Source: Ahrensia sp. R2A130 (lineage in GTDB: Bacteria; Pseudomonadota; Alphaproteobacteria; Rhizobiales; Rhizobiaceae). From it: a DNA stretch of 64,000 nt. A program made the translations under genes and the position numbers. Under the pieces are notes generated by a model that saw only the letters and a list, made by a program, of their open reading frames with translations, made no database searches and was not told the DNA's origin. The stretch is from assembly GCF_000179775.1 (NCBI RefSeq), contig NZ_AEEB01000003.1, positions 248,001-312,000 on the forward strand. Reading direction: 5' to 3'. Below are positions 1 to 8,141 of the stretch, in pieces. Each line of letters begins with the position of its first letter. Positions within the stretch are counted from its first letter, which is position 1.

Positions 1-1092
1 ACGCGTACCGTCCAATTCCTTTTGCAACATGGTCCTGCCAACGGAAAATATGCGGTCGGCCAGTTGCGTGGGGTCAGGCAGGGTGGTGTTGCGGGTGCGG
101 GATTTGAAGTCTGCGGTCTTCAGCTTCAGCACCACAGTCTGCCCCGCGAGATGCTTTTCCTTCAGCCGCGCCGCAACCTTTTCCGACTGTCGCCGCAGAA
201 TTGGCACAAGGTCTGCAGGCAGTGATTTGTCGTCGTTGAATGTGGTCTCCGAACTCACGCTTTTGGACGCACTACGTGCCTCCACGCGCCGAAAATCCAG
301 CCCCTTGGAAAGCCGCGCCAACCGCATGCCCATTGAGCCATAGCGGCGGATAAGGTCTTCCTCCTCCATCTGCTGCAGATCGGAAATCAAGCGAATGTTG
401 TCGCCATGCAGTTTGTTTTGCATCGCGCGGCCCACACCCCAGATCAGCGATACCGGTTTGGTGGCGAGAAAATCATAAGCCTCTGCTGCACCGATGACGG
501 AAAATCCGCGTGGCTTCTCCAAGTCAGACGCCACCTTAGCTAGGAACTTGTTTGCAGCCAGTCCCACTGAAATGCTGATGCCGACCTCGTCGCTGACCCG
601 CCGCGAAAACCGCGCCAACGTCAGCGCCGGTATGGCCCCGTGCAGTTTTTCGGTGCCGGATAGGTCGAGAAAGGCTTCGTCTATAGACAGCGGCTCTACC
701 ACCGGCGTCAGGCTGCGCATCATCTCCCGCACTTGCAGCCCGACCTCTGCGTACACCTTCATGCGAGGCCTCACGATTGTGGCTTCAGGGCATAATTTCA
801 GCGCCTTGAACATCGGCATGGCAGAGCGCACGCCTTTGATACGGGCGATGTAGCAGCATGTGGTGACGACACCCCGCGTTCCGCCGCCAACGATGACCGG
901 CTTATTGGCCAGCGAAGGATCGTCCCGCTTTTCCACCGATGCGTAGAAAGCGTCGCAATCGACATGGGCAAGCGAAAGCTGCGCTAGTTCAGGGTGGCGC
1001 ACGACGCGCGGGCTTCCACATGCCTCGCAACGGGTCAGGGTGTTCGCCTGCGGTTGCAGGCAGTCACGACAAAATCCGAGCGAGCCATCCAT
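1..1092 (-). CDS. dinB: DNA polymerase IV (Y-family), 3' end beyond window
   Basis: Error-prone Y-family polymerase for translesion synthesis. The frame is open from an ATG at 1092 to base 1, giving 364 codons; the C-terminal part of the little-finger domain lies outside the window. The N-terminus holds four cysteines (C8, C11, C22, C25) spaced like a small zinc knuckle, then the palm motif [12 protein letters not shown] with catalytic D45, and [11 protein letters not shown] with the D138/E139 pair. A cysteine-bearing N-terminal extension is, to my knowledge, common in rhizobial DinB. The start is chosen because the cysteine region and palm follow directly and two SOS boxes lie just upstream. 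Confidence 0.93.
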   Translation of the reverse strand, partial: MDGSLGFCRDCLQPQANTLTRCEACGSPRVVRHPELAQLSLAHVDCDAFYASVEKRDDPSLANKPVIVGGGTRGVVTTCCYIARIKGVRSAMPMFKALKLCPEATIVRPRMKVYAEVGLQVREMMRSLTPVVEPLSIDEAFLDLSGTEKLHGAIPALTLARFSRRVSDEVGISISVGLAANKFLAKVASDLEKPRGFSVIGAAEAYDFLATKPVSLIWGVGRAMQNKLHGDNIRLISDLQQMEEEDLIRRYGSMGMRLARLSKGLDFRRVEARSASKSVSSETTFNDDKSLPADLVPILRRQSEKVAARLKEKHLAGQTVVLKLKTADFKSRTRNTTLPDPTQLADRIFSVGRTMLQKELDGTR

Positions 1093-1108
1093 CACGAAAG
1101 CTTAGCAT

Positions 1109-1144
1109 GTTCTTTTCTTGTTCTCTATCGTTCGTTCGCGGTTC
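1109..1144. promoter_or_regulatory. Two tandem LexA (SOS) boxes upstream of dinB
   Basis: Two exact matches to the alphaproteobacterial SOS box GTTC-N7-GTTC: 1109-1123 (GTTC TTTTCTT GTTC) and 1130-1144 (GTTC GTTCGCG GTTC). Their starts are 21 bp apart, about two helical turns, so two LexA dimers would sit on the same DNA face. They fill nearly all of the 50-bp gap between dinB and the HAD gene, and the second overlaps the HAD stop codon. This implies a private damage-inducible dinB promoter. The motif match is direct; function is inferred. Confidence 0.75.
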
Positions 1145-1832
1145 AGCTCGCGAAAGCAGTCTCCATACCGCGCCGTGCTTCGACCCAATCGCCGGTGGAG
1201 AAATGAATGCCTTCGACTTTCTCCGCCATATCGCGAAATGTGTCATTGGCCATGAAGTGGAACAATTTCACGTCTGGAAGTGATTCCGCCACCTGTTTCA
1301 GGTTGGTGGGCGTGTCATCCACGAAGCCAATGCCTGCGGAACAATGGGACGCAAGAATGCGAATCGCGGGCACTTTGGACCGCGTGTTCGTGACCAACGG
1401 AAATTCCAGTCCGCGCGATGCCAGATATCCGCGACGAATATCGCCGAACGGGTGAGGCATGTTGGTCAGGAAAATCACGTCAGTTGATTCCGCTAGGCCG
1501 TTCAACCCATCGACAACACCATCGACGATGCCCTGCCGCTGCTCCTGTTCTTTGAACAACTGCGTCAATCCTTCCCAAACCTCGTCTTGCGTTGCCTCCC
1601 GACCCGTTTCGCGGTCGAACACGTTGCCGGTCAGCTGGAAGGCATGAGACCGCAATTCGTAGCCGCGCTCTTCCATGATAGCGACGAATGGGTCGACCAG
1701 ATGCACCACAACCTCGTCCACGTCGCATACCAGCAAGGGTTTTTCGTGCCGTGTGGCGCGTTTTCCGCCTGTGTAGCCAAGGCGGTTCAACTGTTCGATC
1801 GTGAAGAGATCGGCTTCATAGGCCTTGGTCAT
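1143..1832 (-). CDS. HAD-like hydrolase, substrate unknown
   Basis: A 229-aa soluble protein of the haloacid dehalogenase fold. Motif I is CDVDEV (D37 nucleophile, D39 acid/base), motif II is the threonine in FLTNMP (T123), a conserved lysine is at K153, and motif IV is VDDTPTN (D172, D173). In classical HADs the residue after the second Asp varies; here it is glutamate. About 80 residues between motifs I and II form a C1-type cap. The start overlaps the stop of the upstream DUF3572 gene by 4 bp (ATGA), so the two are translationally coupled. A phosphatase is likely; the substrate cannot be inferred. Confidence 0.8.
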   Translation of the reverse strand: MTKAYEADLFTIEQLNRLGYTGGKRATRHEKPLLVCDVDEVVVHLVDPFVAIMEERGYELRSHAFQLTGNVFDRETGREATQDEVWEGLTQLFKEQEQRQGIVDGVVDGLNGLAESTDVIFLTNMPHPFGDIRRGYLASRGLEFPLVTNTRSKVPAIRILASHCSAGIGFVDDTPTNLKQVAESLPDVKLFHFMANDTFRDMAEKVEGIHFSTGDWVEARRGMETAFAS

Positions 1833-2122
1833 TGCATTCCTGCCATGTCTTCCGGAGCCAGTGCATAGCGCGCAGCCATGACATGTTCGGGTGGGAAATC
1901 ATCGCCACGCGCCCAGTCGAGCAGGTCCGGCTCGTGGGCAAGGTAGAAGTCGAGGACGCCGGGCAGGAAATTCGGCTGCGTCGCGGCCTCCCGCATTTCA
2001 TTCGACAAGATGCCGGTCAATTCGCAAAATCGCAGCAAAAGCTCGTCGTCAGCCGCCAATCTGGCAAGACCTGCAAGCGCCAGCGCCTCGGCTGCGGTGT
2101 GTGATAGGGGTGTCATCTTCAC
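1829..2122 (-). CDS. DUF3572 family protein
   Basis: A 97-aa acidic, helical protein resembling DUF3572: an N-terminal ALALAGLARLAAD helix, a conserved FCELTGI turn, then a segment rich in Asp and Leu ending AHEPDLLDWA. In Hyphomicrobiales this family typically lies divergent to divK, as here (divK begins at 2247). No enzymatic motif, signal peptide or membrane segment is visible. It is the first gene of a minus-strand unit with the HAD hydrolase. Function unknown. Confidence 0.75.
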   Translation of the reverse strand: MKMTPLSHTAAEALALAGLARLAADDELLLRFCELTGILSNEMREAATQPNFLPGVLDFYLAHEPDLLDWARGDDFPPEHVMAARYALAPEDMAGMQ

Positions 2123-2161
2123 CTGTCCTAAAGAAAAGAGCGGTTATCTAAATGTGACGAA

Positions 2162-2195
2162 ATCAACGTGTTGATGGAATCGCGGTCAATCCGCG
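2162..2195. promoter_or_regulatory. Inverted repeats in the divergent DUF3572/divK intergenic region
   Basis: The 124-bp divergent spacer contains ATCAAC-GT-GTTGAT (2162-2175), a 6-bp inverted repeat that looks like an operator, followed by CGCGG-TCAAT-CCGCG (2181-2195), a 5-bp hairpin in the presumed divK 5' leader. No textbook CtrA site (TTAA-N7-TTAA) was seen. Promoter elements were not resolved. Regulatory role is inference. Confidence 0.3.
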
Positions 2196-2246
2196 TTCAA
2201 TTTGCAGCCGCATCCATAGCGGTCTCGACACGGGAAAGGCGAGTTC

Positions 2247-2627
2247 TTGGCCAAGAAAGTGATGATTGTCGAGGATAACGAGTTGAACATGAAACTGTTC
2301 AACGACCTCCTCGAAGCGCAGGGATATGAGACAATTCAGACGAGTAACGGCTTGTCTGCGCTGGATCTCGCCCGCAAACATTACCCGGACCTCATCTTGA
2401 TGGACATTCAGTTGCCGGAAGTTTCCGGGCTGGAAGTGACAAAATGGCTGAAGGAAGACGATTCGCTTGCCCGCATTCCGGTCATAGCCGTCACGGCTTT
2501 CGCCATGAAGGGCGATGAGGAGCGTATTCGGCAGGGCGGCTGCGAGGCATACATCTCCAAACCCATCTCCGTGATGCGTTTTATCGAGCTTGTGAAAACT
2601 TATCTGGGTGAAGGCAAAGCCCGATGA
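2247..2627 (+). CDS. divK: Single-domain response regulator DivK
   Basis: A stand-alone receiver domain of 126 aa acting in the PleC/DivJ-DivL-CckA pathway that controls CtrA and asymmetric division. The phosphoacceptor is D53 in [10 protein letters not shown]; acidic residues are E9/D10, with switch T83 and K105 in ISKP. The sequence follows Caulobacter DivK closely ([19 protein letters not shown]). Translation starts at TTG (2247): it yields [11 protein letters not shown], matching the family N-terminus, and a purine-rich GGGAAAGGCGAG lies just upstream. The stop overlaps the pleD start by 4 bp, so the two are co-translated. Confidence 0.95.
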   Translation: MAKKVMIVEDNELNMKLFNDLLEAQGYETIQTSNGLSALDLARKHYPDLILMDIQLPEVSGLEVTKWLKEDDSLARIPVIAVTAFAMKGDEERIRQGGCEAYISKPISVMRFIELVKTYLGEGKAR

Positions 2628-3997
2628 CGGCCCGCATTCTGGTCGTCGATGATGTGGAGGCCAATGTCCGGCTTCTGGAAGCGCGACTTCTCGCCGAGTA
2701 TTTCGAGGTCGTCACGGCTTCCAATGGTCCCGATGCTATCGCCATCTGTCAGGCTGGTCGTTGCGATGTGATTCTGCTCGACGTTATGATGCCGGGCATG
2801 GATGGTTATGAAGTCTGCACGCGGCTGAAGGCAGACCCGAAGACGGCACATATTCCCATCATCATGGTAACGGCGCTGGATCAGGCGTCCGATCGTGTTC
2901 AGGGCCTGGATGCTGGAGCAGATGACTTTTTAACTAAGCCTGTCGATGATCTGGCCATGACGACCCGTGTGAAGAGCCTTGCACGCCTCAAACACTCCAT
3001 GGACGAGTTGAAACTTCGTGCGGCGACCGGCGCGAGCCTTGGCATGGAAACGGAAGCGGAGGTCGTGGACCCGCGAAATGGCCGCGACGGTAAGATTTTG
3101 ATCGTCGATGACCGCGCGTCATCCTACGAACGCTCCGTCAACGCGCTGACCACCGAACATTCCGTGGCCGTGGTCACCGATCCCCAAGAAGGTCTGTTCC
3201 GCGCTGCTGATGATGATTTCGACGCGATCATAATATCGCTGGGAATCGAGAATTTCGATCCGCTGCGTCTTTGTTCGCAACTGCGCTCCCTCGACCGCAC
3301 AAGATTGGTGCCGATTCTTCTCGTGGCTCAGAAAGAAGATCAGGCGGTTCTCATTCGGGCCATCGATCTGGGCGTGAACGATTACATCACGCGCCCGCTG
3401 GATGTGAACGAATTGAGAGCCCGTGTGCGCTCACAGGTGCGGCGCAAGCGGTTGAACGACCAACTACGCGCCAGTGTCCACAACACCATGGAAATGGCTG
3501 TCACCGACGGCCTGACGGGTCTGAACAACCGCCGCTATTTCGACAACCACATGCAAGGGCTGCTGCAAAAGGCGAACCTTGCCAACAAGCCTTTGTCGCT
3601 CATCATTATGGACATCGACCACTTCAAACACGTCAATGATACCTATGGGCATCAGGTGGGTGACGATGTGCTGAAAATCTTTGCAGAGCGCGTTTTGAAA
3701 AACGTTCGCAACAAGGATTTAGCCTGCCGTTTCGGCGGCGAGGAGTTCATCGTTGCTATGCCGGATACCGACCGTGAGTTGGCTTTCGTTGTGGCAGACC
3801 GGATGCGTCGGGAGGTCTCCGCGCATCCGTTCATCGTCGACAATGGTCGTCAGCAAATCTCGATCACGGTGTCTGCAGGCGTTGCCGGCATCGCCGGCCC
3901 CAATGAGACAGTTGAAACGATGTTGAAGCGGGCAGACGAGCGTCTGTACGATGCCAAGCGCCGTGGTCGCAATCAGGTGGTTGCAGACGCCGCGTAA
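2624..3997 (+). CDS. pleD: Diguanylate cyclase response regulator PleD
   Basis: A 457-aa cytoplasmic enzyme making c-di-GMP from two GTP, driving the motile-to-sessile transition. Domain order is REC1 (about 1-120, phosphoacceptor D53 in [14 protein letters not shown]), REC2 (about 155-270) and GGDEF (about 285-455). REC2 lacks the phosphoacceptor Asp ([10 protein letters not shown]), as expected for the PleD dimerisation adaptor. The active site is GGEEF (371-375), and the inhibitory site RxxD is R362-D365, so product inhibition is probably retained. The start overlaps divK (ATGA). Architecture and length match Caulobacter PleD. Confidence 0.95.
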   Translation: MTARILVVDDVEANVRLLEARLLAEYFEVVTASNGPDAIAICQAGRCDVILLDVMMPGMDGYEVCTRLKADPKTAHIPIIMVTALDQASDRVQGLDAGADDFLTKPVDDLAMTTRVKSLARLKHSMDELKLRAATGASLGMETEAEVVDPRNGRDGKILIVDDRASSYERSVNALTTEHSVAVVTDPQEGLFRAADDDFDAIIISLGIENFDPLRLCSQLRSLDRTRLVPILLVAQKEDQAVLIRAIDLGVNDYITRPLDVNELRARVRSQVRRKRLNDQLRASVHNTMEMAVTDGLTGLNNRRYFDNHMQGLLQKANLANKPLSLIIMDIDHFKHVNDTYGHQVGDDVLKIFAERVLKNVRNKDLACRFGGEEFIVAMPDTDRELAFVVADRMRREVSAHPFIVDNGRQQISITVSAGVAGIAGPNETVETMLKRADERLYDAKRRGRNQVVADAA

Positions 3998-4166
3998 CGG
4001 GCGGCCGTTAACCCCGCAGCTTTACCTTAACTGTTCACTAACAATAGCTTATCGCGTTGCAGCAAATTTTAGCTTGCGCCAGTGTGCCTGCAGGGACGAC
4101 GCGCTTGCGCGACATCCTCGCCTTTCCGGATCACCCGGGCCCGCCGCATCACTCGGGCCGGAAAGC

Positions 4167-4211
4167 GAGCCGACGGCCAGCGCAACTTAGGTTGCAGCAG
4201 GCCGTCGGCTC
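4167..4211. repeat. 12-bp perfect inverted repeat with nested hairpin
   Basis: GAGCCGACGGCC (4167-4178) is exactly complementary to 4200-4211, and the interior holds a second perfect stem, GCAAC-TTAG-GTTGC (4182-4195). There is no clean T-tract; the sequence after it is ATTGCGTTTTGG. It shares the GGCCGTCGG core with the terminator at 4263-4301. It could be the body of a small RNA, a second terminator or a duplicated terminator arm. Confidence 0.5.
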
Positions 4212-4262
4212 ATTGCGTTTTGGACGCGTGTTTTGGTGTCGGAGTTTCTAATTGCACAAACA

Positions 4263-4301
4263 AAAAGGCCGTCGGAAACGCATGATTTCCGACGGCCTTT
4301 T
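4263..4301. terminator. Bidirectional rho-independent terminator
   Basis: A 16-bp perfect stem (4263-4278 with 4286-4301), a 7-nt loop, and A/T-rich ends that give a T-tract in both directions. It ends the rpmG transcript (minus) 25 bp after the stop codon and can also stop plus-strand transcripts from pleD. Confidence 0.85.
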
Positions 4302-4325
4302 CAAAAATTCTGAAGGTGGCTAGAT

Positions 4326-4493
4326 CTACTTGATCTTGCCTTCTTTGAATTCGACGTGCTTGCGAACGACCGGGTCGTATTTTTTCTTGGTCAGCTTCTC
4401 GGTCATCGTGCGCGAGTTCTTTTTGGTGACGTAGTAGAACCCGGTGTCTGCGGTCGAGTTCAGCTTCACCTTGATGGTGGTTGCCTTAGCCAT
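4326..4493 (-). CDS. rpmG: 50S ribosomal protein L33
   Basis: A 55-aa basic protein beginning [21 protein letters not shown] and ending [11 protein letters not shown], the normal size and sequence of bacterial L33. This copy has no CxxC pairs, so it is the zinc-independent type. The ATG at 4493 is preferred to an in-frame upstream start at 4568, because AAGGA precedes it and family proteins begin there. A strong terminator follows the stop. Confidence 0.96.
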   Translation of the reverse strand: MAKATTIKVKLNSTADTGFYYVTKKNSRTMTEKLTKKKYDPVVRKHVEFKEGKIK

Positions 4494-4602
4494 TTTCGTG
4501 TCCTTGAATATATCAAGACGCGGCGCACGGCTCTTCCGGGCAGCGTCGGTGAGGTTCGTGTAAATCAAGCACGGCGATTGTCAAGCCGCACAACGTATCC
4601 GG

Positions 4603-5352
4603 TTAAATCGTTTCTTCCACGTAGCGGTTATATCTCATGTGATAGAACGGCAGCGGCGCTTCCGGTGCGAGATCAGGATCGCGCTCCAACCGCTTCTTCA
4701 GGTCTTTCAACACCGACACGGTGATGACCGGTAGCTCGAGTTGCAGCGCGTCATCGACCGTCAGCCAATGCAGGTCCTGCAGCTCTTCGGTAGGCAATTC
4801 TTCCAGTCGCACTGCGATATGCTCGGCGCGGGTGAGGAAGAACCAAGCATCGAAGCGCCTGTTTCGGCCCGGCGGCGTGATGGCGCGTGCAAGAAGGCGA
4901 AGCGGCGAGAGCGTCGGCTCCACGCCGTGTTCCGCAAACCCCTGCCAGTCATCGTGCGTCGGCGCATAAGCGTTGTTGCAGCTCCCCAACAGCAGTCCAG
5001 CTTCTTCGTAGGTCTCTCGTATCGCGGCCAGAGCGATTCCCCGCGCACGGCGCCCTGAAGGTTTTCCGCGTAGGTTCGTGATCAGCTTTGTGTGAACCTG
5101 ATCGTGCAACTCGTCCGCTGTCGTGATCGAGCCATCACCAGAGTCCACACGTCCACCGGGAAAAACGAACAGTCCGGGCATGAATTTATGCCGTTCGTGG
5201 CGACGGCCCATGAGCACTTTTGTTTTCGCGCCTTCACCGTCCAAAATAATCAGCGTCGAAGCATCCTTGGGCCGCATATTGGGCGCACGCCCGATGCCTT
5301 CGCGCACAGAAGCGCGTTCCACGGCATCGCGGCTCATGACCTCTTTGCTCAT
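4603..5352 (-). CDS. NUDIX hydrolase
   Basis: A 249-aa soluble hydrolase of nucleoside diphosphates linked to another moiety; the substrate is unknown. The NUDIX helix reads RETYEEAG (112-119), with an upstream GG at FVFPGGRVD (about 64-70). The spacing between them is longer than the 23-residue consensus, an insertion seen in the large NUDIX proteins related to eukaryotic NUDT19-type enzymes. The start at 5352 overlaps the stop of the DUF983 gene by 4 bp and is preferred over the in-frame ATG at 5505, which would lie deep inside DUF983. It is co-transcribed with rnr and DUF983. Confidence 0.87.
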   Translation of the reverse strand: MSKEVMSRDAVERASVREGIGRAPNMRPKDASTLIILDGEGAKTKVLMGRRHERHKFMPGLFVFPGGRVDSGDGSITTADELHDQVHTKLITNLRGKPSGRRARGIALAAIRETYEEAGLLLGSCNNAYAPTHDDWQGFAEHGVEPTLSPLRLLARAITPPGRNRRFDAWFFLTRAEHIAVRLEELPTEELQDLHWLTVDDALQLELPVITVSVLKDLKKRLERDPDLAPEAPLPFYHMRYNRYVEETI

Positions 5353-5756
5353 GGTTGTTCGACGCGCTCTTCCGTATCGCCGAAACCAAACATGCGAACG
5401 GCCCACTGAAAGCCGACCACTCCGCCTTTGACCGGCTGCATGATGGCCAGCGTCATGGCGGTGGAAAGCGGAATCCAGACCAATAGATGTGTGGTCAGCG
5501 ACCACACAAAATTCGCCTCAACCATCATCAGCAGCGTCACGATAACGTGGCCGACGATCATGATGGTGATGTAGGGTGGAAAGTCCTGCGCGCGCTCGTG
5601 GTGAAGTTGCTCGCCGCACACCGAACATTCAGGCGTGACCTTCAACCACTTGTCGAAAAGCTTGCCTTCAGCGCAGTTAGGGCATGTGCATTTTAACCCT
5701 CGCATCACGGCCTGACTTTTAGAACGATCGGGCAGGGTGGTATCAGAAATGGTCAT
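5349..5756 (-). CDS. DUF983 membrane protein
   Basis: A 135-aa inner-membrane protein. An N-terminal cytoplasmic zinc-ribbon-like part carries CPNC (C25/C28) and CSVC (C44/C47), then FPPYITIMIVGH begins the first of two membrane helices (about 62-83 and 88-107). This cysteine-plus-two-helix layout is typical of DUF983, usually next to rnr in Hyphomicrobiales, as here. Both ends overlap neighbours by 4 bp: its start overlaps the rnr stop and its stop overlaps the NUDIX start. Function unknown. Confidence 0.88.
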   Translation of the reverse strand: MTISDTTLPDRSKSQAVMRGLKCTCPNCAEGKLFDKWLKVTPECSVCGEQLHHERAQDFPPYITIMIVGHVIVTLLMMVEANFVWSLTTHLLVWIPLSTAMTLAIMQPVKGGVVGFQWAVRMFGFGDTEERVEQP

Positions 5757-8056
5757 TTTCTTCCTCCGAAGCGGTTGGAGCGGCGTTGTCTTTGCGGTCT
5801 CCCTGAAGGTGAACCTGAACGGCTGCGTTTGCTCCGTGGCAGACCGTCGCCCTCTCGCGGCTCCGTGATCATATCAAATCGCAGCGATCCCGCTACCGGC
5901 GCGGCCTCAACGAGCTCTACCTCGACGCGATCACCCATTTGGTAAATGCCGCCGGTCACGTCGCCCTGCACCCGGTGGGTGACCTCATCATAAATGAAAT
6001 ACTCATCACCCAGCTTGGAAATCGGCACGAAACCATCCGCGCCCGTATCGTCCAGTGTGACGAACAAACCGGCGCGGGTGACGCCATTGATGCGAGCGGA
6101 GAATTGCGCGCCGATCTTGTTTTGCAAGTGGTGCGCGATCAACCGGTCGATGGTCTGCCGCTCGGCCATCATGGCGCGGCGTTCGGTATCGGATATCATC
6201 TCCGCAATCTGTTCCAGCCGCTCTTCGTCCGCCAGCGTGATGCCACCAGCGCCCAAATTCAGCGTCGATACCAAAGCACGATGCACGATCAAGTCGGCAT
6301 AGCGGCGTATAGGCGAAGTGAAATGCGCGTATTTTTTCAGGTTCAACCCGAAGTGACCCTGGTTGTTCGGGCTATAGACCGCCTGGCTTTGCGACCGCAG
6401 CACCACAGTGCTGACGAGTTCGGAATGGGGCGTACCTTCTACGCCTGACAGAATACCGTTGAACGTCTCGGCCTTCACCTGATCACCCTTCGCCAAGGGA
6501 ATCGAAAGCGTCCGCAAGAAGTCTCGCAGCGACTCGATCTTCGACATGCTGGGCTGTTCGTGGACACGGTAGATCAACGCCTGCTTTCGCTTCTCAAGGG
6601 TCTCGGCAGCGGCCACGTTGGCCTGAATCATGAACTCTTCGACGAGCTTGTGCGCATCCAGTCGTGGCGGCACGATCACGCGATCCACCTGACCGTCTTC
6701 CGTTAGCACGATCTTGCGCTCCGGCAGATCAAGCTCCAGCGGCTTGCGGTAGTCGCGCCCGCGTTTCAGCACCTCGTAAGCCGCCCACAACGGGCGCAGC
6801 ACAGGTTCCAGCCATGGTTCGGCACGTGGGGCAGGGTCGCCATCAATTGCCGCTTGCGCTTCTTGATAGGCCAGCCGCGCGTGGCTTTTCATCATGATGC
6901 GGTGGAACGTGTGACGCAACTTGCGCCCGTCCTGAGCGAATGTCATCCGCACCGCCATGGCTGGGCGGTCGACATCTTCTTTCAACGAACAAAGATCGTT
7001 GGAAATACGCTCCGGCAGCATTGGCACAACGCGGTCTGGAAAATAGACCGAGTTGCCCCGCGTCAGCGCTTCGCGGTCCAGCGCAGTGCCGGGGCGCACG
7101 TAGTAAGACACGTCAGCAATCGCCACGGTGACGATGAAACCGCCCTCATTGGTCGGTTCGTCATCTGCAATCGCGTAGATAGCGTCGTCGTGGTCTTTGG
7201 CATCCGCCGGGTCGATGGTGATGAGCGGCAGGTCGCGCCAATCGGCCCGCTTGTTCATGTCCGCGTCACCCGCGGCGTCAGCTTCTTTGATAGCCGCTTC
7301 CGGAAACTCGGTCGGAATATTGTGCTGATGCAGCGCGATGAGACTGACGGCTTTTTCTGAAGCCAGATCACCGATCACCTTGTCGATTTTTGCCTGTTTC
7401 AAACCTTGAGTATTTCGCCCGACGACGGACACTTCCACGAGGTCGCCGTTTTCAGCGCCACCTGTATTTTGCTCATAAACGAGCATCTCGTTGACCTTGC
7501 GGTCGGTCGGTTCGATACGCCCTACGATGCCGCCTTCCGGCTCCTTGAAAGCGCGGAATACGCCCAACACGGCACCGACATTACGTTCCAGCCGCTTGAT
7601 GACACGGCCACGGAAACCCAGCGTCGGGTTGCCACTTATTTTCGCCAGCACACGATCGCCGATGCCTGCGGTCGGGGCCTTAGAATTGCGATGGTTCACA
7701 ATAGAAACGGCAGGGGCAGGGCCATCGACCTCCACATCCCACTGAATGGGCCGCGCGATCAGCCCGCCCTCGCGGTCACGCTCGACAACGTCCAAAACAG
7801 TCGTGGGCGGCAGTTGGCCGGGTTCGGCAAAACGCTTGCCGCGCTTGTTCACAACGCCCGATGCTTCAAGCTCTTTCAACACGGCTTTCAGTGCGATCTT
7901 ATTCTGGCCCTTCAGGCCGAAAGCGCGTGCAATTTCTCGTTTGCCAGACTGAGCGGGATTCTCACGGATCCACTCCGCCACTTGCTCGGGTGTGGGAAGT
8001 TGAGCGCGCTTGCCTTTGTTCTTGTTGGCATTTTTATCTGTGGGAGCTTTGGGCAA
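5753..8056 (-). CDS. rnr: Ribonuclease R
   Basis: A 767-aa processive 3'-5' exoribonuclease of the RNB family that degrades structured RNA and acts in rRNA/tmRNA turnover. An N-terminal winged-helix segment (about 15-75) is followed by cold-shock domains, the RNB catalytic motif DPADAKDHDDA (about 282-292) with the metal-binding aspartates, and a C-terminal S1 domain (about 640-725). The last 30 residues are Arg/Ser/Gly-rich, a basic tail common in RNase R. It heads a minus-strand unit, rnr-DUF983-NUDIX, with 4-bp overlaps. topA lies upstream, separated by a terminator-like hairpin. Confidence 0.96.
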   Translation of the reverse strand: MPKAPTDKNANKNKGKRAQLPTPEQVAEWIRENPAQSGKREIARAFGLKGQNKIALKAVLKELEASGVVNKRGKRFAEPGQLPPTTVLDVVERDREGGLIARPIQWDVEVDGPAPAVSIVNHRNSKAPTAGIGDRVLAKISGNPTLGFRGRVIKRLERNVGAVLGVFRAFKEPEGGIVGRIEPTDRKVNEMLVYEQNTGGAENGDLVEVSVVGRNTQGLKQAKIDKVIGDLASEKAVSLIALHQHNIPTEFPEAAIKEADAAGDADMNKRADWRDLPLITIDPADAKDHDDAIYAIADDEPTNEGGFIVTVAIADVSYYVRPGTALDREALTRGNSVYFPDRVVPMLPERISNDLCSLKEDVDRPAMAVRMTFAQDGRKLRHTFHRIMMKSHARLAYQEAQAAIDGDPAPRAEPWLEPVLRPLWAAYEVLKRGRDYRKPLELDLPERKIVLTEDGQVDRVIVPPRLDAHKLVEEFMIQANVAAAETLEKRKQALIYRVHEQPSMSKIESLRDFLRTLSIPLAKGDQVKAETFNGILSGVEGTPHSELVSTVVLRSQSQAVYSPNNQGHFGLNLKKYAHFTSPIRRYADLIVHRALVSTLNLGAGGITLADEERLEQIAEMISDTERRAMMAERQTIDRLIAHHLQNKIGAQFSARINGVTRAGLFVTLDDTGADGFVPISKLGDEYFIYDEVTHRVQGDVTGGIYQMGDRVEVELVEAAPVAGSLRFDMITEPREGDGLPRSKRSRSGSPSGRPQRQRRSNRFGGRK

Positions 8057-8102
8057 GGGCGTCTTTCAGTGGAAAGTGCGGTTGCCCGCAAAACTATAAA
8101 AC

Positions 8103-8130
8103 GACCGGGCGTCCAATGGGTTGCCCGGTC
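8103..8130 (-). terminator. Terminator-like hairpin after topA
   Basis: GACCGGGC (8103-8110) pairs perfectly with GCCCGGTC (8123-8130) across a 12-nt loop. Read on the minus strand it is followed by GTTTTATAGTTTT, an interrupted T-tract. It lies 12 bp after the topA stop, so it probably ends or attenuates the topA transcript before rnr. Confidence 0.7.
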
Positions 8131-8141
8131 ATATTCGACTG

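Larger units (their letters stand above)
3998..4325. other. Intergenic region between pleD and rpmG
   Basis: 328 bp between two converging genes with no convincing ORF. It holds a TTAA-rich stretch just after pleD (about 4007-4050), a GC-rich block with CCCGGGCCCGCCG (about 4134-4146), and two strong hairpins annotated separately. No promoter is recognised with confidence. The unusual length for a convergent spacer leaves room for a small RNA. Confidence 0.5.
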
